From: Posidonia oceanica
Lineage: Eukaryota; Streptophyta; Magnoliopsida; Alismatales; Posidoniaceae
Direction of reading: 5' to 3'
NCBI GenBank assembly: GCA_037176725.1
Contig: JAZBRS010000020.1
Coordinates: forward strand, 83,646,001-83,710,000
Length of the DNA: 64,000 nucleotides
Shown one piece after another: positions 45,365 through 56,330 of this stretch. The notes under the pieces are model-generated. The model was not told the DNA's origin. It worked only from the letters and a program-made list of their open reading frames with translations, and made no database searches. Within the stretch, counting starts at the first letter, position 1, and every line of letters starts with the position of its first letter. The position numbers and the translations under genes are program-made.

Positions 45365-48300
45365 TGTAGACACCCCAATTTCGTAATCGATCGTCGGCAG
45401 GTTTCTACGGAAGAACACACTCGGAAGCGGTGGGACCCACATTCCAACCCAAACCTACCCAACACCTCCCAAATATACCCAAAACCTTCACACCACTAGC
45501 CCTCATAGCCTTGAGCCCACCTGGTGGCCCATTGTCCAGTGAATGGGCCCGAAATTCGCTGCGAAACCTCAGTCCAGACTTTACGCGTGTCACCTGTGCG
45601 GGTTTGGTGTGCGTGTTCCATGCGTGCTCCCCTGTGTCAGGAGCTTCACAGAGTTTTACGCGTGCCCTGTTGACCGGTGCCACGGCCTCCCGCTGACACG
45701 CACGACCTAGGTGCATACCCTGGACTGCCACCAGCGCCATGCACCCGTCCCATCCTCAGCCAACTACCCCGTTTGCCCCCAGTCACCTGCACAACCCAGC
45801 TCTTCGCGTGCATTGTGCCCAGCTGCCTGTAGCCACTCCGTGCACAGTACGTGCCCACTTTTGGCGCCTCTACGTCGCACAGCTTGGCACCAACCACCCC
45901 CTGTCCCTCTGCCACACTCTCATGGCATGCCACCTCGCTCCCGCACGCGAAGGTTAGCTGTGGCAAAACAAAACCACACCTCCTCGACCGTTTGCAACCC
46001 CTCCGCACATTTCCAAGAGAAAAAAAGCTTGCTTGAGCGAGAACCAAAGAGAAACCAGAGCCCCCGGAGCTTCCTTCGACCCTCAGTGAGCACGAGCGAT
46101 CCCTCCGGAGTGTTCCCCAGCCTTGCACTGCTCCTCCCACTCCCCGATTTCCGAGCTCCGCTCCCATTCAACTTCGCCGGCACCGGAGAAGACAACCGCA
46201 GCCTGGACTACCCACTGCCTAGACTGCAAACAAGGCGAGAAGGCGGCAAGCGAGTGGCTCTGCCCACTGCCTGGACTGCAACATGGGTCGCCGTTGAGAG
46301 CAGCAACTAACCAAGGCGCCACTGTGAGTGGTGCTTGAACAAGTCGTCGTTCTCCTATGCGACAAGGCCATGCACAGTACTCCCAAGCAGTAGCTTTCAC
46401 TATCAAAAACGAGCTATCTAGGCGATGCAAAACATGAAACTAAGCATACAGGATCAAAGATGGCATATCCAAGATTAAAACTATGCAATCACTTTGTAAA
46501 AGGGAAACATGGGTCACGAGATACGACGGCCTAAAGTCCGACCGGTGGATTGTTAAAATACAGTCGAGTCACCGGTGTGAGAAGCGGCTCAACTGGCAAT
46601 CCAGGACCGAACTTCATGGCCAAATCCCACACCCATGGCTATGCAACATTAGGAACTAAAAGCATGGAATTGAAGACCAAACAATCACGATTACAAGAAA
46701 ACAAAAATCACTTAAAACGCATGGTTGGGTCACGAGATACGCCGGCTCAAAGTCCGGTCGGTGGACTGCCAAAGTAGCAGGTTAGTCGCCGGTGGAACTG
46801 ACGACACTTCTGCAAATCCGACAGTCCAAACAGCGGACTTCAGCACCAAATCTCGCACCGCATGCGATGCAAAACTATTAATTATATACAAGACATTAAA
46901 GAGCATTCATCTATGATCACAGACATACAAAAAGCATGCAAAATGGTGGTCTGCATCGCCCGGAACATCGGCCTAAAGATCGACCGATGGCAGTCCAAGT
47001 TGCAGGCCATCGCCGTTAGGAGGGGCGGCGAACTTGGCAATCCGATGATCAGACTTCAACGGCGAACTGCATGCTCCAGGCGAAGCCAAAAGGGCCGGAG
47101 AGGATCGAAGAACGTCGAATACGTTTCCACAAACCTAGCTACACCTTTGGTGTGAAAAATGGTGTCTTGGAACGCTCCACCCACCTCCTCTACCTTGTGC
47201 GTCGGAGTTCGTTGGGGGTTGGCCATGTGAGCGACCGACGACCCAATGAACTGGCTAGGAAGCGTCATAGGGACGAGGAGGAGGTGAGGAAACGTTCGCG
47301 GGCTGAGAAAAGAGGTAGGCGCCTCTTTCCTGCCTCCGCCGGCCATCGGCCGGCGTTGCCGCGCGTCGTCGGCCGTTGGCACGGCCGAGAGCGCAAAGGG
47401 ACGGTCGAGCTATTCAGCCGTGAAAGGAGGAGGTCTGGGAACGTTCTTGGATCCTCAGGCATGCAAATGGGGTGAGGAGTCGACCTCTGTGGCTCGTCGG
47501 AGTGACAAACAGAGGTGGAGAAGATGACCGGAGATGGGCTCGTGTAGCAACGGCAAGGTGTGGGAGGCTTGGGATCACTCGGGAACGCTTGGGAACGCAC
47601 AAGGGAGGAAGGGAATCGCTCTGGGATGCTTGAATTCTCACTGGAGGCTCTCAATTGTGGGTGTGGTGGTTCAACAGTGATGGGTTCTGGCTGTTTTGTT
47701 TACAGGCCAAAGCTAGTGGAGCAGGCGGTGGCAGTGAGGGGTGAGAGAGTGGGTTCCATGCTAACTTGCAGGCGAGTAAGTGGCTGGAGTAAGTGCGGGC
47801 AAGGAAGGACGGCGAAGGTCGTGGCTAATAGATTGCTGCAGGCGACCGGTCAGCAACTGCGGGGTGAGCGGGAAGACCATCGGCAAGGAGTGGACGCGGT
47901 GCCAGGGAAGTAAGTAGGTTTTGACACCTAGCACGTGGAGGTAGTGGAGAGTAAGTGTGGGAGTGGACGGGATGGCAAGGTGACGGAGGCCGACGACGAC
48001 CGGTAGCGGGCGCACGGGAAAGATTCAAGCGGTGGTCTGAGTTGCAGAAAGTCGCCGGTCGATGTGGTGCCAAACCCAGTCACCGCTTACAGTGGTGACA
48101 GGTCTAGTCGTCGCTCCTAGTGGTGACAGAACGTGCAACCCAGTAGACTGGGCCTGTACAATGAAATCCAGGCCCATTTCCTTGTCCTAAGACCACCAAT
48201 GGATTTTGGGCTTAGGTCAGGGTTTGGTTTGTTAGGTTTTGGGTATTTGGAATGTTTTGGGTTAAAAGTGGTGTTTTGAGTTTGGGTTTAAGGTTTGGAA

Positions 48301-48378
48301 TTCGATTCGCCATGCTACAGTCTAAACAAATCTTCAGAGATTCTCCAACTAAAAGTCTGTCAAAATTGAGTGTCTACA
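45365..48378. mobile_element. 3.0 kb insertion with TGTAGACAC...GTGTCTACA ends
   Basis: The ends are a perfect 9-bp inverted repeat, and the first and last 220 bp are loosely similar in inverted orientation: both hold CCCAAA, ACATTCC and ACCCAAAACCT phrases and a GGCCCA block. The left end resembles the start of the Tat-like LTRs (TGT(T/A)GACACCCC). There is no matching target duplication (GATAA versus TTGGA). It may be two LTR-type pieces joined head to head, or a foldback transposon. Long frames inside (45646-46310) lie in G+C-rich non-coding sequence. Confidence 0.5.
46526..47060. repeat. Three diverged tandem units of about 220 bp
   Basis: CGGCCTAAAGTCCGACCGG, CGGCTCAAAGTCCGGTCGG and CGGCCTAAAGATCGACCG start near 46526, 46743 and 46969, each followed by a (G/C)GTGGA or GATGGCAG segment and a GCAATCC phrase. 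Confidence 0.6.
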
Positions 48379-49397
48379 TTGGACATCCCTGAGTAGAAGT
48401 GGGAACACATATTCATGGATTTCATGATTGGTTTCCTGTGTACCAGGAGGAAGAATGACATCATGTGGGTGGTCGTGGATCGACTAACCAAGTCTGCACA
48501 TTTTCTTGCAATTTGGATAAATCTCCCTATGCATCGGTTAGCAGAACTGTATGTATCGGAGGTTGTTTTATTGCATAGTGTTCCTGTATCCATCGTGTCT
48601 GACAAAGACACATGGTTTAACTCGAGGTTCTGGAGAACTCTGCAGAAAGCTTTTGGCACAATGCTCAATTTCATCACGGCATTTCTTCCTCAATCGGATG
48701 GCCAAACTGAGAGGACCATTCAGATGCTGGAGGATATGCTGAGAGCATGTGCCTTGGAGTTGCAAGGGAGTTGGGAGGACCACCTGTCGCTGATTGAGTT
48801 CGCCTACAACAACAGTTATCACTCTAGAATGGGGATGGCGCCATATGACGCTTTGTTTGGTAGGCCATGCAGATCGCCGGTTTGCTGGAGCGAAGTAGGA
48901 GAGCGACAGCTCCTTGGTCTTGAGATCGTGCAGTAGTATGTGGACAAGGTGGATTTGATCCGCAGGAGACTTGTGGCTGCATAGAGTCGGCAGAAAAACT
49001 ATACCGATCAGAGATGGAGACCGCTGGAATTCCTGGTAGGGGATTTCATGTTTCTAAAGGTTTCACTGACCAAGGACATGATGAGGTTTGGAAAGCGTGG
49101 GAAGTTGAGTCCCTGCTATATTGCCCAGTACCAGATCACGTAGAGGGTTGGTGATGTTGTTTATAGGCTGGCCCTACCACTAGAACTGTCATCTGTGCAT
49201 GACGTGTTCCATGTCTCCATGTTGAGGAAGTGTCTGGTTGATGTGTCACAAGTGATCCCACTTGTTTTTGTGCGGTGGCAGTGTCATGGAACTGAGGAGG
49301 CCACTTGGGAGCGTGAGGATGTTATCCTAGCCCAGTATCCGTATCTTTTCGCTTATCAATAATTTTGGGGGCAAAATCCCTTTTAAGGTTGTTAGGA
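48379..49397 (+). pseudogene. Integrase and chromodomain remnant of the second chromovirus
   Basis: The core reads [50 protein letters not shown] (second Asp kept), FLPQSDGQTERTIQMLED and FAYNNSYHSRMGMAPYD. Stops follow at about 48935 and 48982, then WRPLEFLVGDFMFLKVS, VHDVFHVSMLRKCLVDV and HGTEEATWEREDVILAQYP. This copy is better preserved across the second Asp than the full-length element. Confidence 0.85.
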
Positions 49398-49940
49398 TGT
49401 AACACCTAGAAATTCATTTTTCTTGTATTTATACAGATTCAATGAATTCATTTAACTGTAGACAGGTATTATTGGCTCGCGTGACTCTTTCTGTGGTCTG
49501 TTTGTTGGTTTGGTGTGTGTGGCTTTGGCCTTTTGTGGTGGCACTATGCTCTTGAGGAGCAGTTGTTGTGCCTTGAGGTGTGGTTGACCCCGTGTGGGTT
49601 GAGTGGGTGTTGAGGACGAGTTGCTGTGCTCGTGTGGTGGGGTAGTTGATGCGTGGTTGAGCGGTTGGTCATGGACTCATAGCTCCTTGCATGTGTTCCT
49701 TGACTAGCTAATGCATGCACGTCTACCACTTTGTCTTGTGGCTTTATAAGAGAGAGAGAGAGGAAATGTGCTTGACACTCCTCATTTTTCCGCCTCTTCC
49801 CACGCTATACCAGTGCACTGACTTTCTTCTTCTCCTCTTCCATCTCCGAGTTCCTTTCTCCCTTCCTTCTCCTTTCTCCTTCTTCATCTTCTTCTTCTCC
49901 TCCTCGTTGTAGAGAGAGAGAGAGAGAGAGAGAGGCAAAG
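49398..49940 (+). mobile_element. Truncated 3' LTR of the second chromovirus
   Basis: It starts TGTAACACC and follows the 44628 copy up to the GA-rich run and GAGGCAAAG at 49940, where a new LTR begins. About 740 bp of the sister LTR piece correspond. The outer pairing of the hairpin has decayed here (GGTATTAT instead of GGTGTTAC). Confidence 0.75.
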
Positions 49941-51427
49941 TGTAACGACCTTAATGTCGTTACCTCTCAACCTAACTACCTTTCTTTTTTAAAATCTTAT
50001 TAGCATTCATGAACTACAGAACTAAATTCTCACAATTACTATAAAGCAGAAATAAAATAAACTTAAATAACTTACTTACTCAAAACCCTTGATGTGTGGC
50101 AGTGTGACTCCTTTCCTATATGCACTAGCAACTTGATTAAAACATTATTCTTACATGTTTTATGCTCATATTTATCTTTTTTGTTCATAAATAATATTAC
50201 TCGAGGTATTTTGTGCAATTTGTCCAGGAACTTTGGACCTGAAGAGAAAAGAGAAAAAGAAAGAAGAAAAATTATAAAAGACAAAAAGAAATGCAAATCT
50301 AAGTATTCAAGAAATGCAAATCCGTGCAAGATATCAAATACACTTTTTCCACGTGTGTGAACACGAGGAGGAAGATACTATAACAGAATTAACCAAGTTG
50401 GAGCTAATCTCGGCCAGCTGGCACCTCCCAGGCGCCGAAGAGCACAACTGGCGCCTCCCAGGCGCCCGGAGAAGACCATGTTGACTTAGTCTTTGGCCGT
50501 CACATAAATCACTTGGAAATATCTTGTAATTGAAATTCAGTTTCTTAATTTGTATTCGGATTTGTCTCCGTGATTACCAAGCCCTTGTAAGCCTATAAAA
50601 GGGACCATTGTGTAAACCCTAGGGAGCTTCATGTTGCGCATAAGGAATCCTTCATCTTCCACATTAGGCTTAGGTTTTCTTCTTCCATTGTTTTAGAGTT
50701 CTTCAAGCTTATTTTCTATAATCAAGGTATTTTATTAATAGAAGTTCATTTTCTTTATCTTAATTATGTCTTGCTCTTCTCTTTCCTTTTCTTTTATTTT
50801 GATGTTTTCTATTATCATGCTAGGCTAAGTTTCTAGATCTAGGGTTAGATGAAGTTTATGTACTTGCATATGTTGTGATTAAGTTCCTCTTTATCTTCTC
50901 ATGCTTAAATGCTATGATTATGTAGACTGGATGTATATTACATAGATCATTCATTATTTGATAAACTTTGATAGGTTAATATTGATAATATCTTTTTAAT
51001 CTATACTTAGGGAAGAATAACTTGGGGGTTGTGTATATAATCTCAGATCTATCATATATCATTTGATTTAGTTTGATTTATGTGATTTTATCTTAGGACT
51101 TGATAATCTATGGTGCATTGCATATAGCTTATGCTTGTTAGGATAACAACTATTGAGTTAAACTATTTAGATCATGAAGAGAGACAGAGAGTGGATTTAA
51201 TCATGTATATTGTATTTTACATAAATGGATTCGAAACCCTACATTTTAATTAATTTGATTATATCTTCTAGTTTTAGCTCTTAATCATCATCACTCTCAA
51301 AATCCTTTCAATAACTGATAATTAATCTTTGTGTCTTAAAATCTCTATTCTCTGTGGGATCGACCTATATTTTGCATACGTACTACATAATACACCGTGC
51401 ACTTGCGGTTAATTAAAATTCACATCA
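49941..51427 (+). mobile_element. Solo LTR, Athila/Tat-like
   Basis: It begins TGTAACGACC and ends near CACATCA. A TATA box CTATAAAAG lies at 50593-50601 with a TAAACCCTAGG phrase downstream. The 3' part holds CTCTGTGGGATCGACC and CCGTGCACTTGCGGTTA, which resembles the ends of Athila/Tat LTRs just before a tRNA-Asp primer site; the class is inferred. Flanks (CAAAG and CAACT) do not give a clean duplication. Confidence 0.55.
49942..49963. promoter_or_regulatory. Perfect hairpin at the LTR start
   Basis: GTAACGAC (49942-49949) pairs with GTCGTTAC (49956-49963) across the loop CTTAAT. Confidence 0.7.
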
Positions 51428-52790
51428 CAACTCCAGCTCCTATCCTACACCTACCAATAACAGAAACAAAACACACGTAAGTGACTACTCAATAGGTCAC
51501 CCAGCACACACTCCAGCTCGACAAACAACGTCGAGGAAACAGACGTAAACACACCACAAGCAAACAAATACAGGCATTTCTCCTGGATGCCACAATAGGG
51601 CATACATCACTGCCCAAACAAAGCAAACCACTGAAAACATGTCTTTAAAATCATCTTTTCTCTTTTCCTTTCAAAACCATATGCATACTCTTTTCAAAAT
51701 CATTATGCACACCTGAAATGGCCACACTAGCCAGATCAAGTCCCATAACACACGGTCTGGTCCACCACGCTCCTGGTGCGGACTAGACAACCAACCATGT
51801 CTGAATACCCTCAATAGCATTCAGAACACACACAACAACACAACAAACACCAAAACACAAAGCCAGCACTGAGACACTGCTCAGCTAAACCAATGCGCCT
51901 CATTAGCGCAAGACCTATGTCCCACAGGCGCGGCCACAAGCACAACAACCACACACACAAACAAAATATCGTCACTCGGGCCCAAGCGAGACACCTAGCC
52001 ACAAGCAGTCCACCGAGGTGCTACCACGGTGTCCCTGCACTATTACGGTCGACCACCCTGTGGAGGGGTGAACTGTCTCGGCCAACAAGCCTCAACAGGT
52101 CCTGTCTCTCAACAGGACACCACAGGGTACGTCCTCTAAGGGCCTTGACTCAGTGCTTCAAACCCCTGGGGCTCCTCACCCCAAGACTCAGTCCACACCA
52201 AGCAGTCTCGGTACCTGTACTAACTAGGGTATCACGTTCAGCTACTCAGAGATCTCATACCCCTTGTATCCGCTGCCACGATACACTATGTACAGTCAGT
52301 ACCCTAGGTCCTCGGCACCCGGAACAAGCGGAGTGTCATATCTCCAAGTCCAGTCGGTACCCCCAACCTATGGACCTCAGCCTCGGTCTCGTGAACGACA
52401 ATCAGGGAGTATCATACCTCCAAGATCCGACGAACACTTACCTCAGCCTATTGGTCTCAAGACCTCAACCTAGGCAACGTGCCCGACCAACCAGGAATGT
52501 CGTCACATCCCCTGATCCCGTCGACACCCTCTTTAGTATCTTGGCCCACCACACACAGAAAACACCGGAAAACTCTTTCAAAAACCTTTGCCAAATCTAT
52601 GCATTTTCTTTTCAAAACTCTTTTCGAAAACCATTCGAAATCCTTAAAAGACAACTCAAAATACCTCAAAAACGCAGCACCAAACACAACATAAAATCAT
52701 AAGCTGAAAGCACAACTCAAAACACAGCCTCGACAGCTCCACTGTCGAGCCTAGAACCACATTCCAAAACACAACAAATAGAGAAACAAT
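51428..52790 (-). mobile_element. Antisense fragment of an LTR-B-related LTR
   Basis: Read on the minus strand it follows the 3' half of LTR-B: a TGGCCATTTCAGGTGTGCAT region, CACTTACGTGTG, an acceptor-like TTATTGGTAG|GTGTAGGATAG, a GTATGATACTCC phrase and a GTCGAGG phrase. The 269-residue plus-strand frame (51893-52702) lies wholly in this sequence and is not protein-like. Confidence 0.6.
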
Positions 52791-53136
52791 GGTACCTTCT
52801 AGGTATATCATTTATCCAGAGAGACTTAAGAAAAAGTAGACTTTTGAGGGCAATCCTTTGTGTCCAAGCCACCTCACGGACTATACCAATTGTAAATGTT
52901 CAAACTTCAAACCATGGTCAAAAGCTACTTCAGTTCGACTATATTTTAACTCAAATATTGCTTAAAGCATAGGTTAGTGAAACTCTGTAGTCTCTCTCGC
53001 TCTCTAAGATTCCCATATTCTAGTTCGTATAATAGCAAGTAATTGCTAAGACCGATAATCAATGGTCGATCACCAAAGTATGTTTGGTCACCCACACTTT
53101 TAGTGATGGGTGGTTAGTTTATCTTACCTTTGAAAC
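52791..53136. other. Intergenic or LTR remnant
   Basis: No gene is seen. Confidence 0.4.
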
Positions 53137-53264
53137 AAACGTATCACACTAGAGGTACGGAAAATCGTTACAAATAATTTAAAAATAAATCAATAATCAC
53201 AAACGTATCACACTAGAGGTACGGAGAATCGTTACAAATAATTTAAAAATAAATTAATAATCTC
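53137..53264. repeat. Tandem duplication of 64 bp
   Basis: AAACGTATCACACTAGAGGT followed by ACGG(A/G)(A/G)AATCG and an AT-rich tail occurs twice with an offset of 64 bp and only two or three differences. Confidence 0.85.
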
Positions 53265-53389
53265 ACCGTCCAACTTTCAATTTAGAAACTTTTCAAACGT
53301 CCTTACAGATGTCCATTGGTCCGTTTCAAAAATAAGAACTTTTTAGACGTACGTTGTATCATTTGTTTGAAGTAGTATTGAGTAGACAT

Positions 53390-54040
53390 TCTCTTTGGCT
53401 TATTTCTATTTTCAAATTTGAAAGATTTTAAACACAATAGTTGTTCTTTTTATAATATATTAATCACGAATTTTATTCTTTTTGAATTTAAAAGAAGAGA
53501 TAATTGCATTATCTTACCTAAATATTAGAAGAGATAATCTCTTCTCAATATATATGAATTATCATATTAGAAAGAGATATAGAGAATTTTATACCTGAGT
53601 AATTCAGTAAATAACTACGTAAATCTCCATCTTCTCGGAGGACGAGATAGAGGAAAATCTCCATCTTCTCGGAGAACGAGAAGATGACTAGTCGTGTACT
53701 TCGAGAGGTCGAAGTTTGATTCTATTGTTTCTCTACGAGGAGTAGAAGGAAGGCGTTTCAGCGGTAGTTCTTTTGTAGTTGGTTGTGAGTGTACGCATCA
53801 TAATTTTTCTTCGTTGGTACTTAGAAGCGGTTCGATTAGAATTCGTTGCACTGTAGGGACAGAATAACGTTTTAAATGTCGGTGTTTGATAACACCCCAC
53901 TAGAGTACGATGATAGTTTTCTCAAGAGGATTTTCCGTTATATATAAGTAAGATCTTTCTATATTCTCAGGAAAATTTTATTTTTACATAGATCTTATTT
54001 TATATATTATTTGTGTTTCTATTATAATTAATCATATTAT
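53390..54040 (+). mobile_element. LTR-C copy 2
   Basis: The segment 53770-54040 parallels 39610-39880 and the segment 53410-53600 parallels 29270-29440, with 53620-53770 corresponding to the gap filled by the MITE in copy 1. A short duplication AAATCTCCATCTTCTCGG(A) is present at 53622 and 53659. The element type is uncertain. Confidence 0.5.
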
Positions 54041-54803
54041 TATGTCCGATGGCAACCCATAAAAGAGAACCAAACATCAGAAAGTGGTGGAAGATCACAA
54101 TTAAATGCTTGTTTGGTATTAAGTTTCTCCAATCTACAATACTTCGTTTTTTTAATCCTAAAACAATTATGATTTATTTTGGCTTCACGCCATCATTCAC
54201 TTGTTTTATCCTATTATATTTGAAAATGGGATAATATAATGTTCATTTGGTGGGGGACGATAAGATGTTACTACTTGATGAATTGAAATTCCGAAGAAAA
54301 ACTTATTTGGAAGTTTTCTCCACCTGTGTGCATGTTTAGATCACCTAATGATAATAGAAAAAATTGAACTTCTAGGAAAAGAGTACGACTATTAGAACTA
54401 TGTGCGAGACTATTACTTTTGACAAAAGTTTTTTGTTGTCAAGAAAAGTAATTTTAAATGGATTTTCCTTTCCGATTTTTTTGACCTAAGATTGTCCAAA
54501 ATCAAGTTGTGGACACTAAATTCAAGGAAGTTAAAATCTTGATTTTTATTGTACTATATAAAGCATCCAATAAAATCTTATTTGGTTTGTTTAAAAAATA
54601 AGAATTTGGATTCTTTTAATTTTAACAAGACATTCAATGACAATTATCTAATAAATTATTTGTAATTTGATGTAAATATCAAAAAAAATTGAAAGGACAA
54701 ATTATTTTTATGTGAGAATCTAATGGGTTATTTTTAGAATCCAACATATGTATCCAAATTTGTCATAATCTAGATTATGAATAGAATTTGATATGTTAGA
54801 AGT

Positions 54804-54806
<3 letters not shown>
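54041..54806. other. Intergenic, AT-rich
   Basis: No gene is seen. A TTGTTTGGTATTAAG phrase at 54111 hints at a degraded MITE. Confidence 0.4.

Positions 54807-54866
<60 letters not shown>
54807..54866. repeat. Compound (TA)n(GA)n microsatellite
   Basis: About 14 TA units run directly into about 16 GA units. A further TA run lies at 55236-55258, on the other side of a MITE. Confidence 0.95.
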
Positions 54867-54867
<1 letters not shown>

Positions 54868-54869
<2 letters not shown>

Positions 54870-55235
54870 GTATGTAGGTGTCAACAGGATCTTTTTCCTG
54901 TAGGCACCTTTTTTTTTAAAAAAAATAAAATCTAATTATATAGTTAGTTAATATATAAGATAATCTATTATGTGTTAAAGTTTCATTCTAATCTGAGTTA
55001 TATTCACTGTTAATTTTTGATTTAAAGTTTAACAGTCAAAATTTAGCTAAATGTGTTGAATTGTAAGACTTTTAGATCAAAGGTTAATAGTTGTTTAATT
55101 TAAATAAAAATTTCACTGTGTATTTATAGATATCTAATAAATACATCTTTACGGTTATATTTTTTCCTTATGTATATTTTTTTTAAAAGGTGTCTACAAC
55201 CATATTAGATGTAGACATCTATACCAACTTTATCC
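54868..55235. mobile_element. Small MITE within a TA repeat
   Basis: The left end has ATGTAGGTGTCAACAGG and TGTAGGCACCTTTTTTTT, and the right end in reverse has ATAGATGTCTACAT and TGTAGACACCTTTTAAAA, so the ends are imperfect inverted repeats of about 50 bp. TA microsatellite sequence flanks both sides, as expected for insertion at TA. Confidence 0.5.
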
Positions 55236-55885
55236 TTATATATATATATATATATATAATATATTAATTTTTGAACAAAAGCATTTTTTGCTCTAATTCC
55301 AAATAAGACCTAGGTTAACAACAAAGGGGAGGGAATATATTATCACTAAAACGACTAACTAGAGGTGTTAGAGAAAGAGAGGAAAGAACTCGTTAAAATG
55401 AGTGAACGAAGCTTCGCATAAGTTGTATTTGATAGTTGAGTAGATTTTGATTATACTGATTTCAATGCAAAAAAAAAAGTGAAGTTTTTTATATTAAAAA
55501 ATAAAAAAGTTACCTAGAAATTATTACTGTTTCAAATCAAATAATTTCATATAGATCTTCCCAACAAACTTTTCAAAAGTAACGTTTGAGAATCGATTTT
55601 CAGCCCCACACCCCACGGAGGAGTTGATGGAAGCAGAAGCCTATATTTCAAACGCACCCATGGTTATTTTTATTCTCCCACATTTGAAAGTAAAAAATAA
55701 TCTCATTGGACGATGTATATCATCACTTTTTATATAATTCATCTTCAATAATTCATAAACAAACCGATCCTATGATTATGATATTTTCAAAAGATGGCAA
55801 TGGAAATATATATGCTCATATTGGCCTCTAAGTAAAAAAAAAGAAAAAGAAAAAGAAAAGAAAAGAAAAAAAAAAGGACTCCCCA
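55236..55885. other. Intergenic
   Basis: No gene is seen. An AAAAG-type purine run lies at 55832-55875. Confidence 0.4.
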
Positions 55886-56330
55886 AATGAATATTCCGTA
55901 TATATGACCCACTCAAGATTTAAAACCAGGAAGGCTCTGTTCGCGATGGGTATCTGAAATCCTGTGGAGGTGGTGGTGACAGTAACGGGGGGTCACCCTT
56001 AGACACCAGTGTGCCACCACCACAGTGTGCTCCACTTCGCTTGCTTGTAATGGAGGTGGTGGCATAGCTCGAGGCGAGAGCAGGACTGCAGGGTCAGCCC
56101 TCACTCGACATTAACGAGTAAGCGGCGGCGGTTGCTTGCTGCTCCTGCTCCTGCCACCTTCCTCCTCTTCTTCTTCCTCCCATTCGTCGAGATCGGAGGA
56201 GTTAGTGCGTCTGTCTTTCCTCTGACAGGCCTACGGTTGCAGAGGAGGAGGAGGAGGAGCTTTGGGTTGGAGGAGGGATGAGGTGGTGGTATTGGTGAGT
56301 TGGTTTGTGTTTGGGAACTGGCATTGGTGA
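55886..56330 (+). promoter_or_regulatory. Promoter and 5' untranslated region of the galactosyltransferase gene
   Basis: A TATA-like CGTATATATGAC lies near 55897, followed by G+C-richer sequence with a CT-rich patch (56150-56185) typical of plant core promoters and leaders. The exact start site cannot be placed. Confidence 0.35.

Larger units (their letters stand above)
44628..49940 (+). mobile_element. Second chromovirus, rearranged and truncated
   Basis: The parts are a 5' LTR piece (44628-45364), a foreign insert (45365-48378), an integrase-to-chromodomain piece (48379-49397) and a 3' LTR piece (49398-49940). The two LTR pieces match each other closely, including GGTGTGTGTGGCTTTGGCC and TTTATAAGAGAGAGA. 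Between them gag, protease, reverse transcriptase and RNase H are lost. It is related to the element at 11489 but of a different subfamily, since the LTRs differ after the hairpin. Confidence 0.75.

Noticed and set aside
44699..45442. 247-residue minus-strand frame
   Set aside because: It crosses the LTR and the border of the inserted element and is low in complexity; the plus-strand LTR match explains the sequence.
45646..46310. Overlapping frames of 173 and 199 residues on both strands
   Set aside because: G+C-rich non-coding DNA with open frames on both strands; no domain, and similar composition is seen in the LTRs.
45365..48378. Mutator-like transposon with long inverted ends
   Set aside because: Ends start with TGTAGACAC rather than the usual G-rich MULE ends, similarity of the two ends is loose, and no 9-bp duplication is seen.
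51893..52702. 269-residue open frame
   Set aside because: It lies wholly in an antisense LTR fragment, has no recognisable motif, and its sequence follows the LTR-B non-coding sequence in reverse.
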